NCBI RefSeq assembly: GCF_001418335.1
Contig: NZ_LIPP01000001.1
Location: 1 to 37,532 of the forward strand
From: Streptomyces aurantiacus
Lineage (GTDB): Bacteria; Actinomycetota; Actinomycetes; Streptomycetales; Streptomycetaceae
DNA length: 37,532 bases
Reading direction: 5' to 3'
Under the pieces are notes generated by a model. The model did no database searches and was not told the origin of the DNA. It saw only the letters and a program-made list of their open reading frames with translations. Numbering within the stretch: the first letter of the stretch is position 1; each line of letters begins with the position of its first letter. The position numbers were made by a program, and so were the translations under genes. Of this stretch, positions 7,533-15,119 are shown one piece after another.

Positions 7533-8999
7533 TCAGGCTCCGGCCGCGGAGCCCTCCTCGTCCAGTTCGGGCTCGGACTCCGGGTCCAGTCCCAACTCCG
7601 CCTCAGCCTCCGGTTCCGGTAGGAAGCCGGGCAGCCATTCCTCAAGTTCCTGTCGCAGCCGTACCGTCGCTCCCAGCTGGCACAGCACGCCGATCGTGCT
7701 CAGGGTCACCCGGTGTATCAGCAGGTACGCCGGGGGCAGGTTGAGCTGCTTGCCCAGTTGGTGTGCCGGGGAGCGGAGATCGGCGATCCGGGCCGCCTGA
7801 CTCCGCATCCAGCCCCGGCTGAAGGTGAACTCGTCGACCTGGGCCGGCTCGATGATGGGGTGCAGGTAGTCCAGGACGGCGTCCGGGTCCAGTTCTATGG
7901 CCTCCTTGACGAAGCCTTCCCCGCGAAGCAGCTCGTAGACGGCTTCTGCCTCGCCGTCGATGGTCATGCGCAGAGACTCGCCGATCGTCGACGGCAGGCC
8001 GTCCGGGAGGCGGTCCACCGTGCCGAAGTCCAGGACGCCCAGCCGCCAACGGCTCTTGTCGCCGGAGCTTCCGGAGCTTCCGGAGCTTCCGGAGCTTTTG
8101 GTGCTTTCGGGGTTCTCGGGATCGTTCGGCAGGAGGCGGAAGTTCCCCGGATGCGGGTCGGCGTGCAACAAGCCGGTGCGGGACGGGCCGGAGAAGAGGA
8201 AACGGGCGAGGAGCTGACCTGCCCGGTCGCGCTCTTCCTGCGTACCGTCGGTTATCACCTCGGACAGTGGTATTCCGTCGATCCACTCCGTCACCAGCAC
8301 CTGATCGCACTGGTGGACCACGGCAGGCACCAGCACGTCCGGGTCGCCCGCGAACTCCTCCGCGTGTGCCTGCTGAGCCTGGGCCTCCAGGCCGTAGTCG
8401 AGTTCCTCGGACACCCGGTCGCGCAGTTCCGCGATGAGCGGCTTGATGTCCATGCCCGGGATCAGCGGCCCCAGCAGCCGGGCGAAACGGCTCAGCTGGT
8501 TCAGGTCGGACAGCAGGGCTTCACCCGCCCCCGGGTACTGGACCTTGACCGCGACGTCCCGGCCGTCGTGCCAGACCGCCCGGTGCACCTGCCCTATGGA
8601 GGCCGCCGCGGCGGGCTTGTCCTGGAACTCCTGGAACAGCTCCTGCCAGTCGTCACCGAGCCGCTCCGCCAGCACGGAGTGCACCGTGCGCGTCGGCATC
8701 GGCGGGGCCGCTTCCTGGAGTTTGGTGAGCGCCGCACGATACGGGCCCGCGACCTCCTCGGGCAGTGCCGACTCGAAGACGGACATGGCCTGTCCGAACT
8801 TCATGGCGCCGCCCTTGAGCTCGCCGAGCACCTTGAACAACTGCTCCGCCGTGCGCTGTTGCAGCTCGCGGCCCACGAGGTCCGCGGACGCGCCGCCGAT
8901 CCGTTTGCCAAGTCCCCAGGTCGCGCGCCCGGCGAAGCCGAGCGGTAGTGCGGCCAGCTTCGCGGTTCGGGTGACCGCCTTCCGGGGAAGATCAGACAT
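7533..8999 (-). CDS. ABC1/AarF/UbiB family atypical kinase
   Basis: A 488-residue UbiB-family (ADCK-like) protein. Diagnostic motifs are KFGQ (67-70) in the KxGQ helix, the Ala-rich loop AAASIGQ (131-137) that replaces the usual Gly-rich loop, the VAVKVQYPG lysine (152), ELDYGLEA (199-206), HADPHPGN (279-286) and LDFGTVD (324-326). These proteins have ATPase activity and support lipid or quinone metabolism in other organisms; the role here is unknown. ATG 8999 has GGAGG just upstream. The start lies inside the 3' end of the ThiF-like gene (ATGTCTGA overlap), implying coupled translation. An SSG repeat (about 303-313) between HADPHPGN and the DFG motif comes from a 9-bp DNA repeat. The mycobacterial orthologue also neighbours whiB7. 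Confidence 0.9.
   Translation of the reverse strand: MSDLPRKAVTRTAKLAALPLGFAGRATWGLGKRIGGASADLVGRELQQRTAEQLFKVLGELKGGAMKFGQAMSVFESALPEEVAGPYRAALTKLQEAAPPMPTRTVHSVLAERLGDDWQELFQEFQDKPAAAASIGQVHRAVWHDGRDVAVKVQYPGAGEALLSDLNQLSRFARLLGPLIPGMDIKPLIAELRDRVSEELDYGLEAQAQQAHAEEFAGDPDVLVPAVVHQCDQVLVTEWIDGIPLSEVITDGTQEERDRAGQLLARFLFSGPSRTGLLHADPHPGNFRLLPNDPENPESTKSSGSSGSSGSSGDKSRWRLGVLDFGTVDRLPDGLPSTIGESLRMTIDGEAEAVYELLRGEGFVKEAIELDPDAVLDYLHPIIEPAQVDEFTFSRGWMRSQAARIADLRSPAHQLGKQLNLPPAYLLIHRVTLSTIGVLCQLGATVRLRQELEEWLPGFLPEPEAEAELGLDPESEPELDEEGSAAGA
8069..8097. repeat. 9-bp tandem repeat inside the UbiB gene
   Basis: GGAGCTTCC is repeated about three times in tandem, with a partial fourth unit. In the minus-strand protein it encodes the SSGSSGSSGSSG linker between two catalytic motifs. 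Length variation here would stay in frame. Confidence 0.75.
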
Positions 9000-10185
9000 G
9001 CGCCCTCCAAGTACCGGACAGCCGTGCCGCGTGCGGCTGTTGCCCGGCCATTGTCTCGTGCGGCCCTTCGTCGTCCGCGGCCTGCTCCCCCTTACCTTTC
9101 TCCCCGGGCCCGCAGGGGCATGCGGGATGCTGCCACACCGGGCGGGCGTGCCAGTCGAAACCAGGCACCGAAACCTCCCAGCGGGCTCCCGCACTCGACG
9201 GCAGTTCGCCGTCAAGGAAGGCGAGCGCATGCCCGGCGGCCAGCCCCGCGACCGTGGCCGCCAGCGTCAGATCGCACGCCGGCACCTGGCGGGGCTGCCC
9301 TGAACGCCACTGTGCGAGCAGGCGCGGCCAGGTCGGGTCCCGGTCGGTGCGCCCCAGGTCCAGACAGCCCGCGCAGGCTGTGTCGCCGGGCAGGACCAGC
9401 GGGCCGACGATGCCCGTGCCCTCCACGATCCCGGCGAAGAGATGAGGCGTACCGGAGTCGATCAGTGGCTCGGAGGCCGTCGGGTCGGGTGCGTGGACGG
9501 CCAGGCCGTCCCGGGGCGCGATGATCACCAGGGAGAGGCCCGGGGCGTCCTGTTCGGGAGCGGACCGGGCGCCGCCCCGGCCGGGTGGGCGGCCGGGGGC
9601 GGCTCTGCGCACCGCGCGCCGTGCGGCCTCGTCGCGGCGCTCGCCGATGGATTCCACGGGCAGCCCGCCCGGCGCCACGTCCCAGGGTTCGACACGGCCG
9701 CCGTCCTGCACATCGATCCGGCCCACGCCGGCGCCCGCAAGCGCCGAGGCCAGGGCGACCCCCACTCTGCCCGCGCCCCGTACCTGTACGTGCAGCGAGC
9801 GACGGGCCGCCAGGCGGCGCATGGCCTCGCCCGGTTCGGGAGCGACGAGGGAGAGCGAGGCGGCGTCTGGCCGGAGCCGGTCCAGGACAGCCGGTTTCCC
9901 GCGCAGAGCGTCGGCGGCGGGGCCGCCGCCCGTCGCGTCGTCCAGCAGCCCGGCCCCGGACAGCCGCTGCACGAGACCGTCGACATGGCCGTCGGGCAGA
10001 CCCATGCGACGCCCCTCGTCGCGCAGGAGGGGCAGCCCGCGTGTTCCGTCGAGCAAGGTCAGGAAGCTGCCTGTCGCCGTGTCCATCGGGCCGAGCACCA
10101 TCGCGTGTGCGGGTGCCATCCCGAACTGCACGGTGTTCAGATCCCGCCAGCCGCGCCGCAGCGCGGGTTTCACCATCGGATGCAT
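8992..10185 (-). CDS. ThiF/E1-like adenylyltransferase-fold protein with N-terminal winged-helix-like domain
   Basis: A 397-residue protein of the ThiF/MoeB/E1 superfamily. The nucleotide-binding GAGRVG turn is at 137-142, with an acidic strand end (RIDVQDGGRVE) following. Two cysteine pairs (CAGC 271-274 and CPC 356-358) could hold zinc. The N-terminal 90 residues (TVQFGMAP, then LLDGTRGLPLLRDEG) resemble the small winged-helix domain of ThiF-like proteins associated with peptide modification. No precursor peptide or partner enzyme is visible nearby, so activity on a peptide is speculation. ATG 10185 follows a run of nine G on the coding strand. The last codons overlap the UbiB start. The C terminus after the second Cys pair is a disordered Glu/Lys/Gly-rich tail. 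Confidence 0.8.
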   Translation of the reverse strand: MHPMVKPALRRGWRDLNTVQFGMAPAHAMVLGPMDTATGSFLTLLDGTRGLPLLRDEGRRMGLPDGHVDGLVQRLSGAGLLDDATGGGPAADALRGKPAVLDRLRPDAASLSLVAPEPGEAMRRLAARRSLHVQVRGAGRVGVALASALAGAGVGRIDVQDGGRVEPWDVAPGGLPVESIGERRDEAARRAVRRAAPGRPPGRGGARSAPEQDAPGLSLVIIAPRDGLAVHAPDPTASEPLIDSGTPHLFAGIVEGTGIVGPLVLPGDTACAGCLDLGRTDRDPTWPRLLAQWRSGQPRQVPACDLTLAATVAGLAAGHALAFLDGELPSSAGARWEVSVPGFDWHARPVWQHPACPCGPGEKGKGEQAADDEGPHETMAGQQPHAARLSGTWRAHV

Positions 10186-10220
10186 GAAGCGTCCCCCCCC
10201 CGTACGTCCCCGTTGTTCAC

Positions 10221-10256
10221 ATCCACGTCCAGATCCACGTCCAGATCCACGTGCAC
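10221..10256. repeat. 12-bp tandem repeat, three copies
   Basis: ATCCACGTCCAG at 10221-10232 and 10233-10244 is followed by a third, diverged ATCCACGTGCAC at 10245-10256. It lies in the 277-base gap between the divergent ThiF-like and YgjP-type genes, 36 bases upstream of the former. It could be an operator array or simply slippage. Confidence 0.8.
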
Positions 10257-10349
10257 GTTCCCGTTTGCGTCTTCGCTGCTCCGGTGGAGTTCGTCCCGCT
10301 CCGCCGGTCGAATGCCAGGATGCCCGCATTGCCCGGCGCGTGCCGAAAG

Positions 10350-10368
10350 TTATCCACAGAGGGTGGAT
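10350..10368. other. DnaA-box-like site inside a short inverted repeat
   Basis: TTATCCACA (10350-10358) is the classical DnaA-box sequence. It overlaps an inverted repeat, ATCCAC-AGAGG-GTGGAT (10352-10368). It is about 95 bases upstream of the YgjP-type gene. Apart from this and the 12-bp repeat, the divergent gap shows no recognisable element. Confidence 0.35.
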
Positions 10369-10462
10369 GTTCGTCGTACAAATCAAGCGCGCGGGGTGCG
10401 GTTCGGCATCGATGCGTACCGGAGGCGGGACTTCCCCCGTGTGCAACGGGTAACGTCGGGGC

Positions 10463-11059
10463 GTGCCCGCCGACCCACTGCACCGCGCCGGAAACCCACA
10501 GCGCAGCACGACGAGCCAGCCGCCAAGCGGCTCAAGGGCGAGCGCGATCGAGGTCCGCAGGAGCGCGCGACGGCGCAGAACGGTCTCCGCGTACCGTGAG
10601 GGCGATCGCACCGTCGTGCTCATTCCCGCCCGGATGTCCGAGGCGGAGGAGCAGCGCTGGGTCACCGTCATGCTCGACAAGCTGGCCGCCCAGGAAAACA
10701 AGCGGGTGCTCGGCGACACGGAACTGTCCGAGCGTGCCGCCCGCCTCTCCGAGCTGTACTTCGACGGCCGTGCGCGGCCCACCTCGGTGCGATGGGTCAC
10801 CAATCAGAACACGCGCTGGGGCTCGTGCACCCCGGCCGAGGGCAGTATCCGTCTGTCGCACCGGCTGCAGGGCATGCCCGAGTACGTCGTCGACTACGTC
10901 CTCGTCCATGAGCTGGCGCATCTGCTGGTGCCCGGCCACGGCTCCGATTTCTGGCGGCTCCTGGAGGCCTACCCGCGGACCGAGCGGGCCCGCGGCTACC
11001 TCGAAGGAGTGGTCGCCGCAGACCGCCTGCCCCAGGTGCCCGCGGCGCGCGGCGAGTGA
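10463..11059 (+). CDS. YgjP-type (DUF45) metallopeptidase
   Basis: A 198-residue predicted zinc metallopeptidase of the YgjP/SprT-like class. The motif HELAHLLVPGHGSDFW contains HExxH and the third histidine ligand. It is preceded by the family signature NTRWGSC and IRLSHRLQGMPEYVVDYVLVHEL. The first 55 residues are basic and poorly conserved. GTG 10463 is the first start in frame and has no strong ribosome site; a later start is possible because the domain only begins near residue 40. The gene is divergent from the ThiF-like/UbiB pair. I see no signal peptide. The substrate is unknown. Confidence 0.85.
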   Translation: MPADPLHRAGNPQRSTTSQPPSGSRASAIEVRRSARRRRTVSAYREGDRTVVLIPARMSEAEEQRWVTVMLDKLAAQENKRVLGDTELSERAARLSELYFDGRARPTSVRWVTNQNTRWGSCTPAEGSIRLSHRLQGMPEYVVDYVLVHELAHLLVPGHGSDFWRLLEAYPRTERARGYLEGVVAADRLPQVPAARGE

Positions 11060-11227
11060 CTCGGGGCTGACGCCGAATCCCTGCCCGGACGGCCGGCGGC
11101 AGGGTTTGTGCGGCGGGTCGTGCACCGGGTCTGTGTACCGGGTCTGTACCGGCTTCCGCCACGGCTGGATTTTGCCGTTAGCCTGACGCGACGCACTTGT
11201 ATTCCGGATGGGGGACGGTCGTTACGC

Positions 11228-12961
11228 ATGGCCAGGGAATTCCAACGCGGCCACAAGGCCAAGATCAGTGACCTCACCGCGGGCACCGATCTGTACGTAG
11301 GTGTGCAGATCACCGGCCCCGGGCTGACATTCGACATCAGCTGTTTCGGTCTGGACGCCGACGAACGGCTGGCGGACGACCGGTACTTCGTCTTCTTCAA
11401 CCAGCCGAAGACCCCCGAGGAGTCCATTCAGCTTCTCGGCGCGCAGGCGGGTGACACGGAGTCCTTCCGCGTCACCCTCGACAGGATCCCTCCACAGATC
11501 CAGAAGCTGTCGTTCACGGCGACCGTCGACGGTGCCGGACAGATGTCCCAGGTCGCCCCCGGGTACCTCCGCATCGTGGCGGGCGGCGAGGAGGTGGCCC
11601 GGTACTCGTTCACCGGCGCCGAGTTCTCCACCGAGCGTGCCGTGATGCTGGGCGACTTCTATCTGAAGGACGTCTGGCGGTTCGCCGCGGTCGGGCAGGG
11701 TTTCGACGGCGGCCTCGACGCGCTGCTGAAGAACTTCGGCGGCGAGGTCGCCGAGGAGGAGCCGGCCGCCGCGCCCGCGCCGGGGCCCGGTGCCCCGTCG
11801 TTCGCGCCGCCGGCCCAGGCCTCCGCGCCGCCCGCGTTCGGCGCCCCGGCAGGTCACGCCGCGCCGCCGGCTCCGGCGGCGCCCGCTCCTCCCGCGCCGC
11901 AGCCCGCTCAGGGTTTCGCGCCGCCCCCGGGGCACACGCCACCGGCACCGGCACCCGTACCTTCGGTGCACGCCGCGCCGACCATCATCGCGCCCATGAC
12001 TCCACCGGCCGGCGCCCCAGTACCGCCTCCGGCACCCGCTCCGGCGCCCTACGGGCAGCCGGGCCAGCAGCCTCCGTACGGCCAGGCCCCCGGCCAGACC
12101 GCACCCCTACCGCCCGGATACGGGCAGCCCCAGGCGCCTCAAGCACCCCAGGCACCCGCCCCGCCTCCGGGATACGGCCAGCCGCCCGGTCCTCCGGGCT
12201 ACGGCCAGCAGCCACCGTTCGGCCAGGTGCCGGGTCAGCCCGGTGCGCCGGGTGCGCCCGCCGCGTACGGAGTGCCGCAGGGCTCTCCCCAGGGCGGTGC
12301 CGGTGTCACCGCGGCGTTGCAGGCGTACAAGGAGACGCCCACCGGACAGCGCTGGACCCAACAGAACAAGAAGATGGTCCGTGTCGACCTCGGCATGGGC
12401 GGCGACCAGGCCGTACTGGCCCGCCAGGGCAGCATGGTGCTCTACCAGGGCAAGGTCGACTTCGGCCACAAGGGCGCCGGGTTCGCCGGCCGGATCGTGG
12501 GCAACGCGACCGGCCAGGAGATGCAGCTGATGCGCTGCTCGGGCCGCGGCCAGGTGTTCCTCGCGGAGAACTCCGCGATGCTGCATCCCATCGAACTGCA
12601 GGGAGACGCCGTCTGCGTCTCCGCGGAGAACGTCCTCGCCTTCGACGAGACGCTGCAGTACGAGGTGCGCCGCGTCGAAGGACACGGCATCCCCGGCGGC
12701 GCCCTGTTCACGATGCAGTTCCAGGGGACCGGCACGATCGTCGTGAAGACGCGTGGCGTGCCGGTGGTCCTGCCCGTGACGCCGACGACGTTCGCCGACT
12801 GCAACGCCGTCGTCGCGTGGTCCGCCGCCTCCCAGGTGATCGTGTCCAGCCAGGTGCGGATGCGCCGCAACGCCTATCCGGGCGACACCGGGGAGAGCGT
12901 GAACCTCCAGTTCCGCGGCGCGCCCGGCAATTTCATCGTCGTCCAGCCGTACGAGGTCTGA
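11228..12961 (+). CDS. TerD-domain / proline-rich / AIM24-domain fusion protein
   Basis: A 577-residue three-part protein. Residues 1-173 form a TerD domain (tellurite-resistance/stress family) with GTDLYVGVQITG, a FDISCFGLDADERL calcium-site-like segment and YFVFFNQPKTPEES. Residues about 174-360 are a Pro/Ala/Gly/Gln-rich linker with repeated PPGYGQP-type units. Residues about 362-577 form an AIM24 (DUF124/TIGR00266) beta-rich domain with MLHPIELQGDAVCVSAENVLAFD and a FIVVQPYEV end. ATG 11228 is preceded by GGGGGA about ten bases upstream; the frame is open further upstream, but homology starts here. Two more AIM24 genes follow within 20 bases each, so this is one operon. TerD proteins bind calcium and associate with membranes in other bacteria; the joint role is unknown. 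No signal peptide is seen. Confidence 0.88.
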   Translation: MAREFQRGHKAKISDLTAGTDLYVGVQITGPGLTFDISCFGLDADERLADDRYFVFFNQPKTPEESIQLLGAQAGDTESFRVTLDRIPPQIQKLSFTATVDGAGQMSQVAPGYLRIVAGGEEVARYSFTGAEFSTERAVMLGDFYLKDVWRFAAVGQGFDGGLDALLKNFGGEVAEEEPAAAPAPGPGAPSFAPPAQASAPPAFGAPAGHAAPPAPAAPAPPAPQPAQGFAPPPGHTPPAPAPVPSVHAAPTIIAPMTPPAGAPVPPPAPAPAPYGQPGQQPPYGQAPGQTAPLPPGYGQPQAPQAPQAPAPPPGYGQPPGPPGYGQQPPFGQVPGQPGAPGAPAAYGVPQGSPQGGAGVTAALQAYKETPTGQRWTQQNKKMVRVDLGMGGDQAVLARQGSMVLYQGKVDFGHKGAGFAGRIVGNATGQEMQLMRCSGRGQVFLAENSAMLHPIELQGDAVCVSAENVLAFDETLQYEVRRVEGHGIPGGALFTMQFQGTGTIVVKTRGVPVVLPVTPTTFADCNAVVAWSAASQVIVSSQVRMRRNAYPGDTGESVNLQFRGAPGNFIVVQPYEV

Positions 12962-12975
12962 GGGAGCCCGTCCAC

Positions 12976-13656
12976 ATGAACCAGCAACTCGCGGGCTTCG
13001 CCCCGGCACCCGTTGCCGCGCGCATGGAGAACCACGGCAATCACATGCTCAAGGTCGCCATGCAGACCGGAAACGACCTCCTCGCGCGCGTGGGGTCGAT
13101 GGTCGCCTACGAAGGCTTCGTCCAGTACGAGCCCAATCCGCCGGCCGTGCGCCAGATCGCCAAGGACTGGATGACCGGCGAGGGCGCACCCTTGATGAAG
13201 TGCTCCGGAGACGGCCTGCTCTACCTCTCCGACTACGGGGCGAACGTCGTCGTCATCAACCTCAACGGCGACGCGATCTCCGTCAACGCCACCAACCTGC
13301 TCGCCTTCGACGCCCACCTGACGTGGGGTGTCGAACGAGTCAAGGGGCTGGCGAAGTTCGCCGGCCAGGGCCTGTGGAACACCAAGATCTCCGGGCAGGG
13401 CTGGGTCGCGCTGACCTCCCGGGGCAAGCCCCTCGTCGTGGACTGCGGCGGCGGCGAGGACGAGACGTACGTCGATCCGGACGCCCTCGTCGCCTGGTCC
13501 CCGAACCTCAAGGTGAAGGGCAAGCGCAGCTTCAAGGCACAGTCGCTGATCGGGCGGGGCAGTGGCGAGGCCTTCCAGATGGCCTTCTCCGGACAGGGCA
13601 TCGTCGTCGTCCAGCCCAGCGAGGACAGCACCGACCGCCTCCGGGTACGGGGCTGA
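12976..13656 (+). CDS. AIM24 family protein (second gene of the TerD/AIM24 cluster)
   Basis: A 226-residue single-domain AIM24 protein. It shares with its neighbours the pattern of a sensing-like N-terminal strand (ARVGSMVAYEGFV), a middle LYLSDYGANVVVINLNGDAISVNATNLLAFD segment in two blocks, and a GIVVVQPSE end. ATG 12976 follows the fusion-gene stop by 15 bases and has AGGGAG 10 bases upstream. The family name comes from a yeast mitochondrial inner-membrane protein; bacterial members have no established biochemical activity. No signal peptide or membrane segment is visible. Confidence 0.88.
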   Translation: MNQQLAGFAPAPVAARMENHGNHMLKVAMQTGNDLLARVGSMVAYEGFVQYEPNPPAVRQIAKDWMTGEGAPLMKCSGDGLLYLSDYGANVVVINLNGDAISVNATNLLAFDAHLTWGVERVKGLAKFAGQGLWNTKISGQGWVALTSRGKPLVVDCGGGEDETYVDPDALVAWSPNLKVKGKRSFKAQSLIGRGSGEAFQMAFSGQGIVVVQPSEDSTDRLRVRG

Positions 13657-13672
13657 GGGGAGGACACACACC

Positions 13673-14428
13673 ATGCAGAGCCCGCTTTTCGCCTACAACG
13701 ACCAGCAGTCCCAGGACCGCTACAGCCTGCAGAACAAGCAGATGCTGCGCGTCGTCCTGGAGGGCCACGACGATGTGCTCGCCCGCAAGGGCACCATGGT
13801 CGCCTATCAGGGTCTTCTGGAGTTCGACGCCGAGTTCCAGAACACCGGCCAGCAGCGTTCCCGCGCCATCACGGGGGAGGGCCTCGACCTGATGCGCTGC
13901 CACGGGCAGGGCACCGTCTACCTGGCCAACCTCGCCCAGCACATCCATGTGGTGGACGTGGACCAGGACGGTCTCACCGTGGACAGCAGTTACGTCCTGG
14001 CGATGGACTCCTCGCTGCACCACGACGTGATCGCCGTGGACAGCCAGTACGGCATCTCCGGCTCCGGCAAGTACCAGCTCAACATCAGCGGGCAGGGCAA
14101 GGTCGCCCTGATGACGTCGGGCATGCCGCTGATGCTGCAGGTGACGCCGGACAAGTACGTCAACTGCGACGCCGACGCGATCGTGGCCTGGTCCACGAGT
14201 CTGCGCGTCCAGATGCAGGCCCAGACGCATTCCTCCGGAGTGTTCCGGCGCCGTGGCAACACGGGTGAGGGCTGGGAGCTCAGCTTCATGGGCCAGGGAT
14301 ACGCGCTCGTGCAGCCCAGCGAGATGCTGCCGCCGCAGAACGCGGCGATCGGGTCCGGGCTCGCTGCCCAGTACGGGATGGGGCAGCAGGGGGCCCGGGC
14401 GCAGAACCAGGGGAATGCCTGGAGCTGA
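13673..14428 (+). CDS. AIM24 family protein (third gene of the TerD/AIM24 cluster)
   Basis: A 251-residue AIM24 protein. Its opening (LQNKQMLRVVLEGHDDVLARKGTMV in pieces) closely parallels the AIM24 part of the fusion protein (QQNKKMVRVDLGMGGDQAVL), which suggests internal duplication within the cluster. The domain ends with GYALVQPSEMLPP, followed by a Gln/Gly-rich tail of about 30 residues. ATG 13673 has GAGGGGAGG about 10 bases upstream and is 16 bases after the previous stop. It is the last gene of the operon; a strong inverted repeat lies 115 bases beyond its stop. Confidence 0.88.
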   Translation: MQSPLFAYNDQQSQDRYSLQNKQMLRVVLEGHDDVLARKGTMVAYQGLLEFDAEFQNTGQQRSRAITGEGLDLMRCHGQGTVYLANLAQHIHVVDVDQDGLTVDSSYVLAMDSSLHHDVIAVDSQYGISGSGKYQLNISGQGKVALMTSGMPLMLQVTPDKYVNCDADAIVAWSTSLRVQMQAQTHSSGVFRRRGNTGEGWELSFMGQGYALVQPSEMLPPQNAAIGSGLAAQYGMGQQGARAQNQGNAWS

Positions 14429-14430
14429 TC

Positions 14431-14462
14431 GCTCCTGAGCTCCTGAGCTCCTGTGCTCCTGC
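14431..14462. repeat. 8-bp tandem repeat, four copies
   Basis: GCTCCTGA is repeated four times with small changes in the last base (14431-14462), directly after the last AIM24 gene. It is probably a slippage product. Confidence 0.75.
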
Positions 14463-14503
14463 GCTTCGAGAGACGGGGCGTTCGACGACTGCGAGTCCGC
14501 CGT

Positions 14504-14541
14504 GGCTGGGCGCGCAGTTCCCCGCGCCCCTGTGGGGCGCC
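14504..14541. repeat. Streptomyces-type dispersed intergenic repeat with hairpin
   Basis: The segment contains GCGCAGTTCCCCGCGCCCCT followed by TGTGGGGCGC. GCGCCCC (14524-14530) pairs with GGGGCGC (14534-14540) around TGT. I recognise this core from memory as very frequent between genes in Streptomyces. It may act as a terminator for the AIM24 operon. Confidence 0.6.
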
Positions 14542-14543
14542 TC

Positions 14544-14601
14544 CTGAACAAGGGATGGGGGGGGGCCGCAGCTGCGGCCACCCCCCCCATCCCTTGTTCA
14601 G
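14544..14601. terminator. Perfect 21-bp inverted repeat between convergent genes
   Basis: The left arm (14544-14564, CTGAACAAGGGAT then eight G) is perfectly complementary to the right arm (14581-14601). Between them lies GGCCGCAG-CTGCGGCC, itself a perfect palindrome that shares the inner bases. The stop codon of the minus-strand Nudix gene (14598-14600) falls inside the right arm. There is no T-run. It is probably a bidirectional terminator for the AIM24 operon and the Nudix gene, though unusually long. Confidence 0.7.
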
Positions 14602-15119
14602 AGCCTTGTTCGTGCTGTTTCCAGGAGGCGGACCACCGAGTCGTCGGCGACCTGCGGGACCTCGTCGTAGGTGAACCAGCGGAGGTCCAGGGATTCCTCG
14701 CTGATCGTCTGCACGGAGCCCGGCTCGGCCACCACCGCGTACTGCACGTCGAAGTGGCAGTGGCACGGCGGCGGGATGGGATGCCGGTCGAGCCGTACGG
14801 GACCGCCCGGGAGCAGTGTCAGCCCCTGGATGCCCGACTCCTCCGTGGCCTCTCGCAGGGCCGCGGCCTCCAGAGTGGCGTCCTCGGGCTCGCAGTGGCC
14901 GCCCATCTGGAGCCACATCCGAAGCTTCCTGTGGAGCGTCAGGAGCACCCTGCCGTGGCCGGGATCGATCACCAGGGCGCTCGCCGTGACGTGCCCGGCC
15001 GTGCAGGCCTTCCACATGCCGTCCGGGTGAGCCGCCAGATGGTCGAGGTAGGCCTGACGCAGTTCCTCCTGCCCCTCGACGTCCTTCAGGACCAGGACGG
15101 CGTCGTCGTACAGGCTCAC
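14598..15119 (-). CDS. Nudix hydrolase
   Basis: A 173-residue Nudix-family hydrolase. The Nudix region reads GGHCEPEDATLEAAALREAT followed by EESGI. The catalytic REATEESG core is intact, but the spacing from the first Gly is two residues longer than the textbook box, a variant I have seen in actinobacterial members. GTG 15119 overlaps the stop of the DUF2342 protease gene as GTGA, so translation is probably coupled. The cytosolic substrate (a nucleoside diphosphate linked to some moiety) cannot be read. The stop codon lies in the arm of a long inverted repeat. Confidence 0.87.
   Translation of the reverse strand: MSLYDDAVLVLKDVEGQEELRQAYLDHLAAHPDGMWKACTAGHVTASALVIDPGHGRVLLTLHRKLRMWLQMGGHCEPEDATLEAAALREATEESGIQGLTLLPGGPVRLDRHPIPPPCHCHFDVQYAVVAEPGSVQTISEESLDLRWFTYDEVPQVADDSVVRLLETARTRL

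Noticed and set aside
10192..10200. Run of nine C before the ThiF-like gene as a phase-variable tract
   Set aside because: It falls in the ribosome-site region, not in coding sequence; such tracts are common by chance at this GC content and there is no sign of switching.
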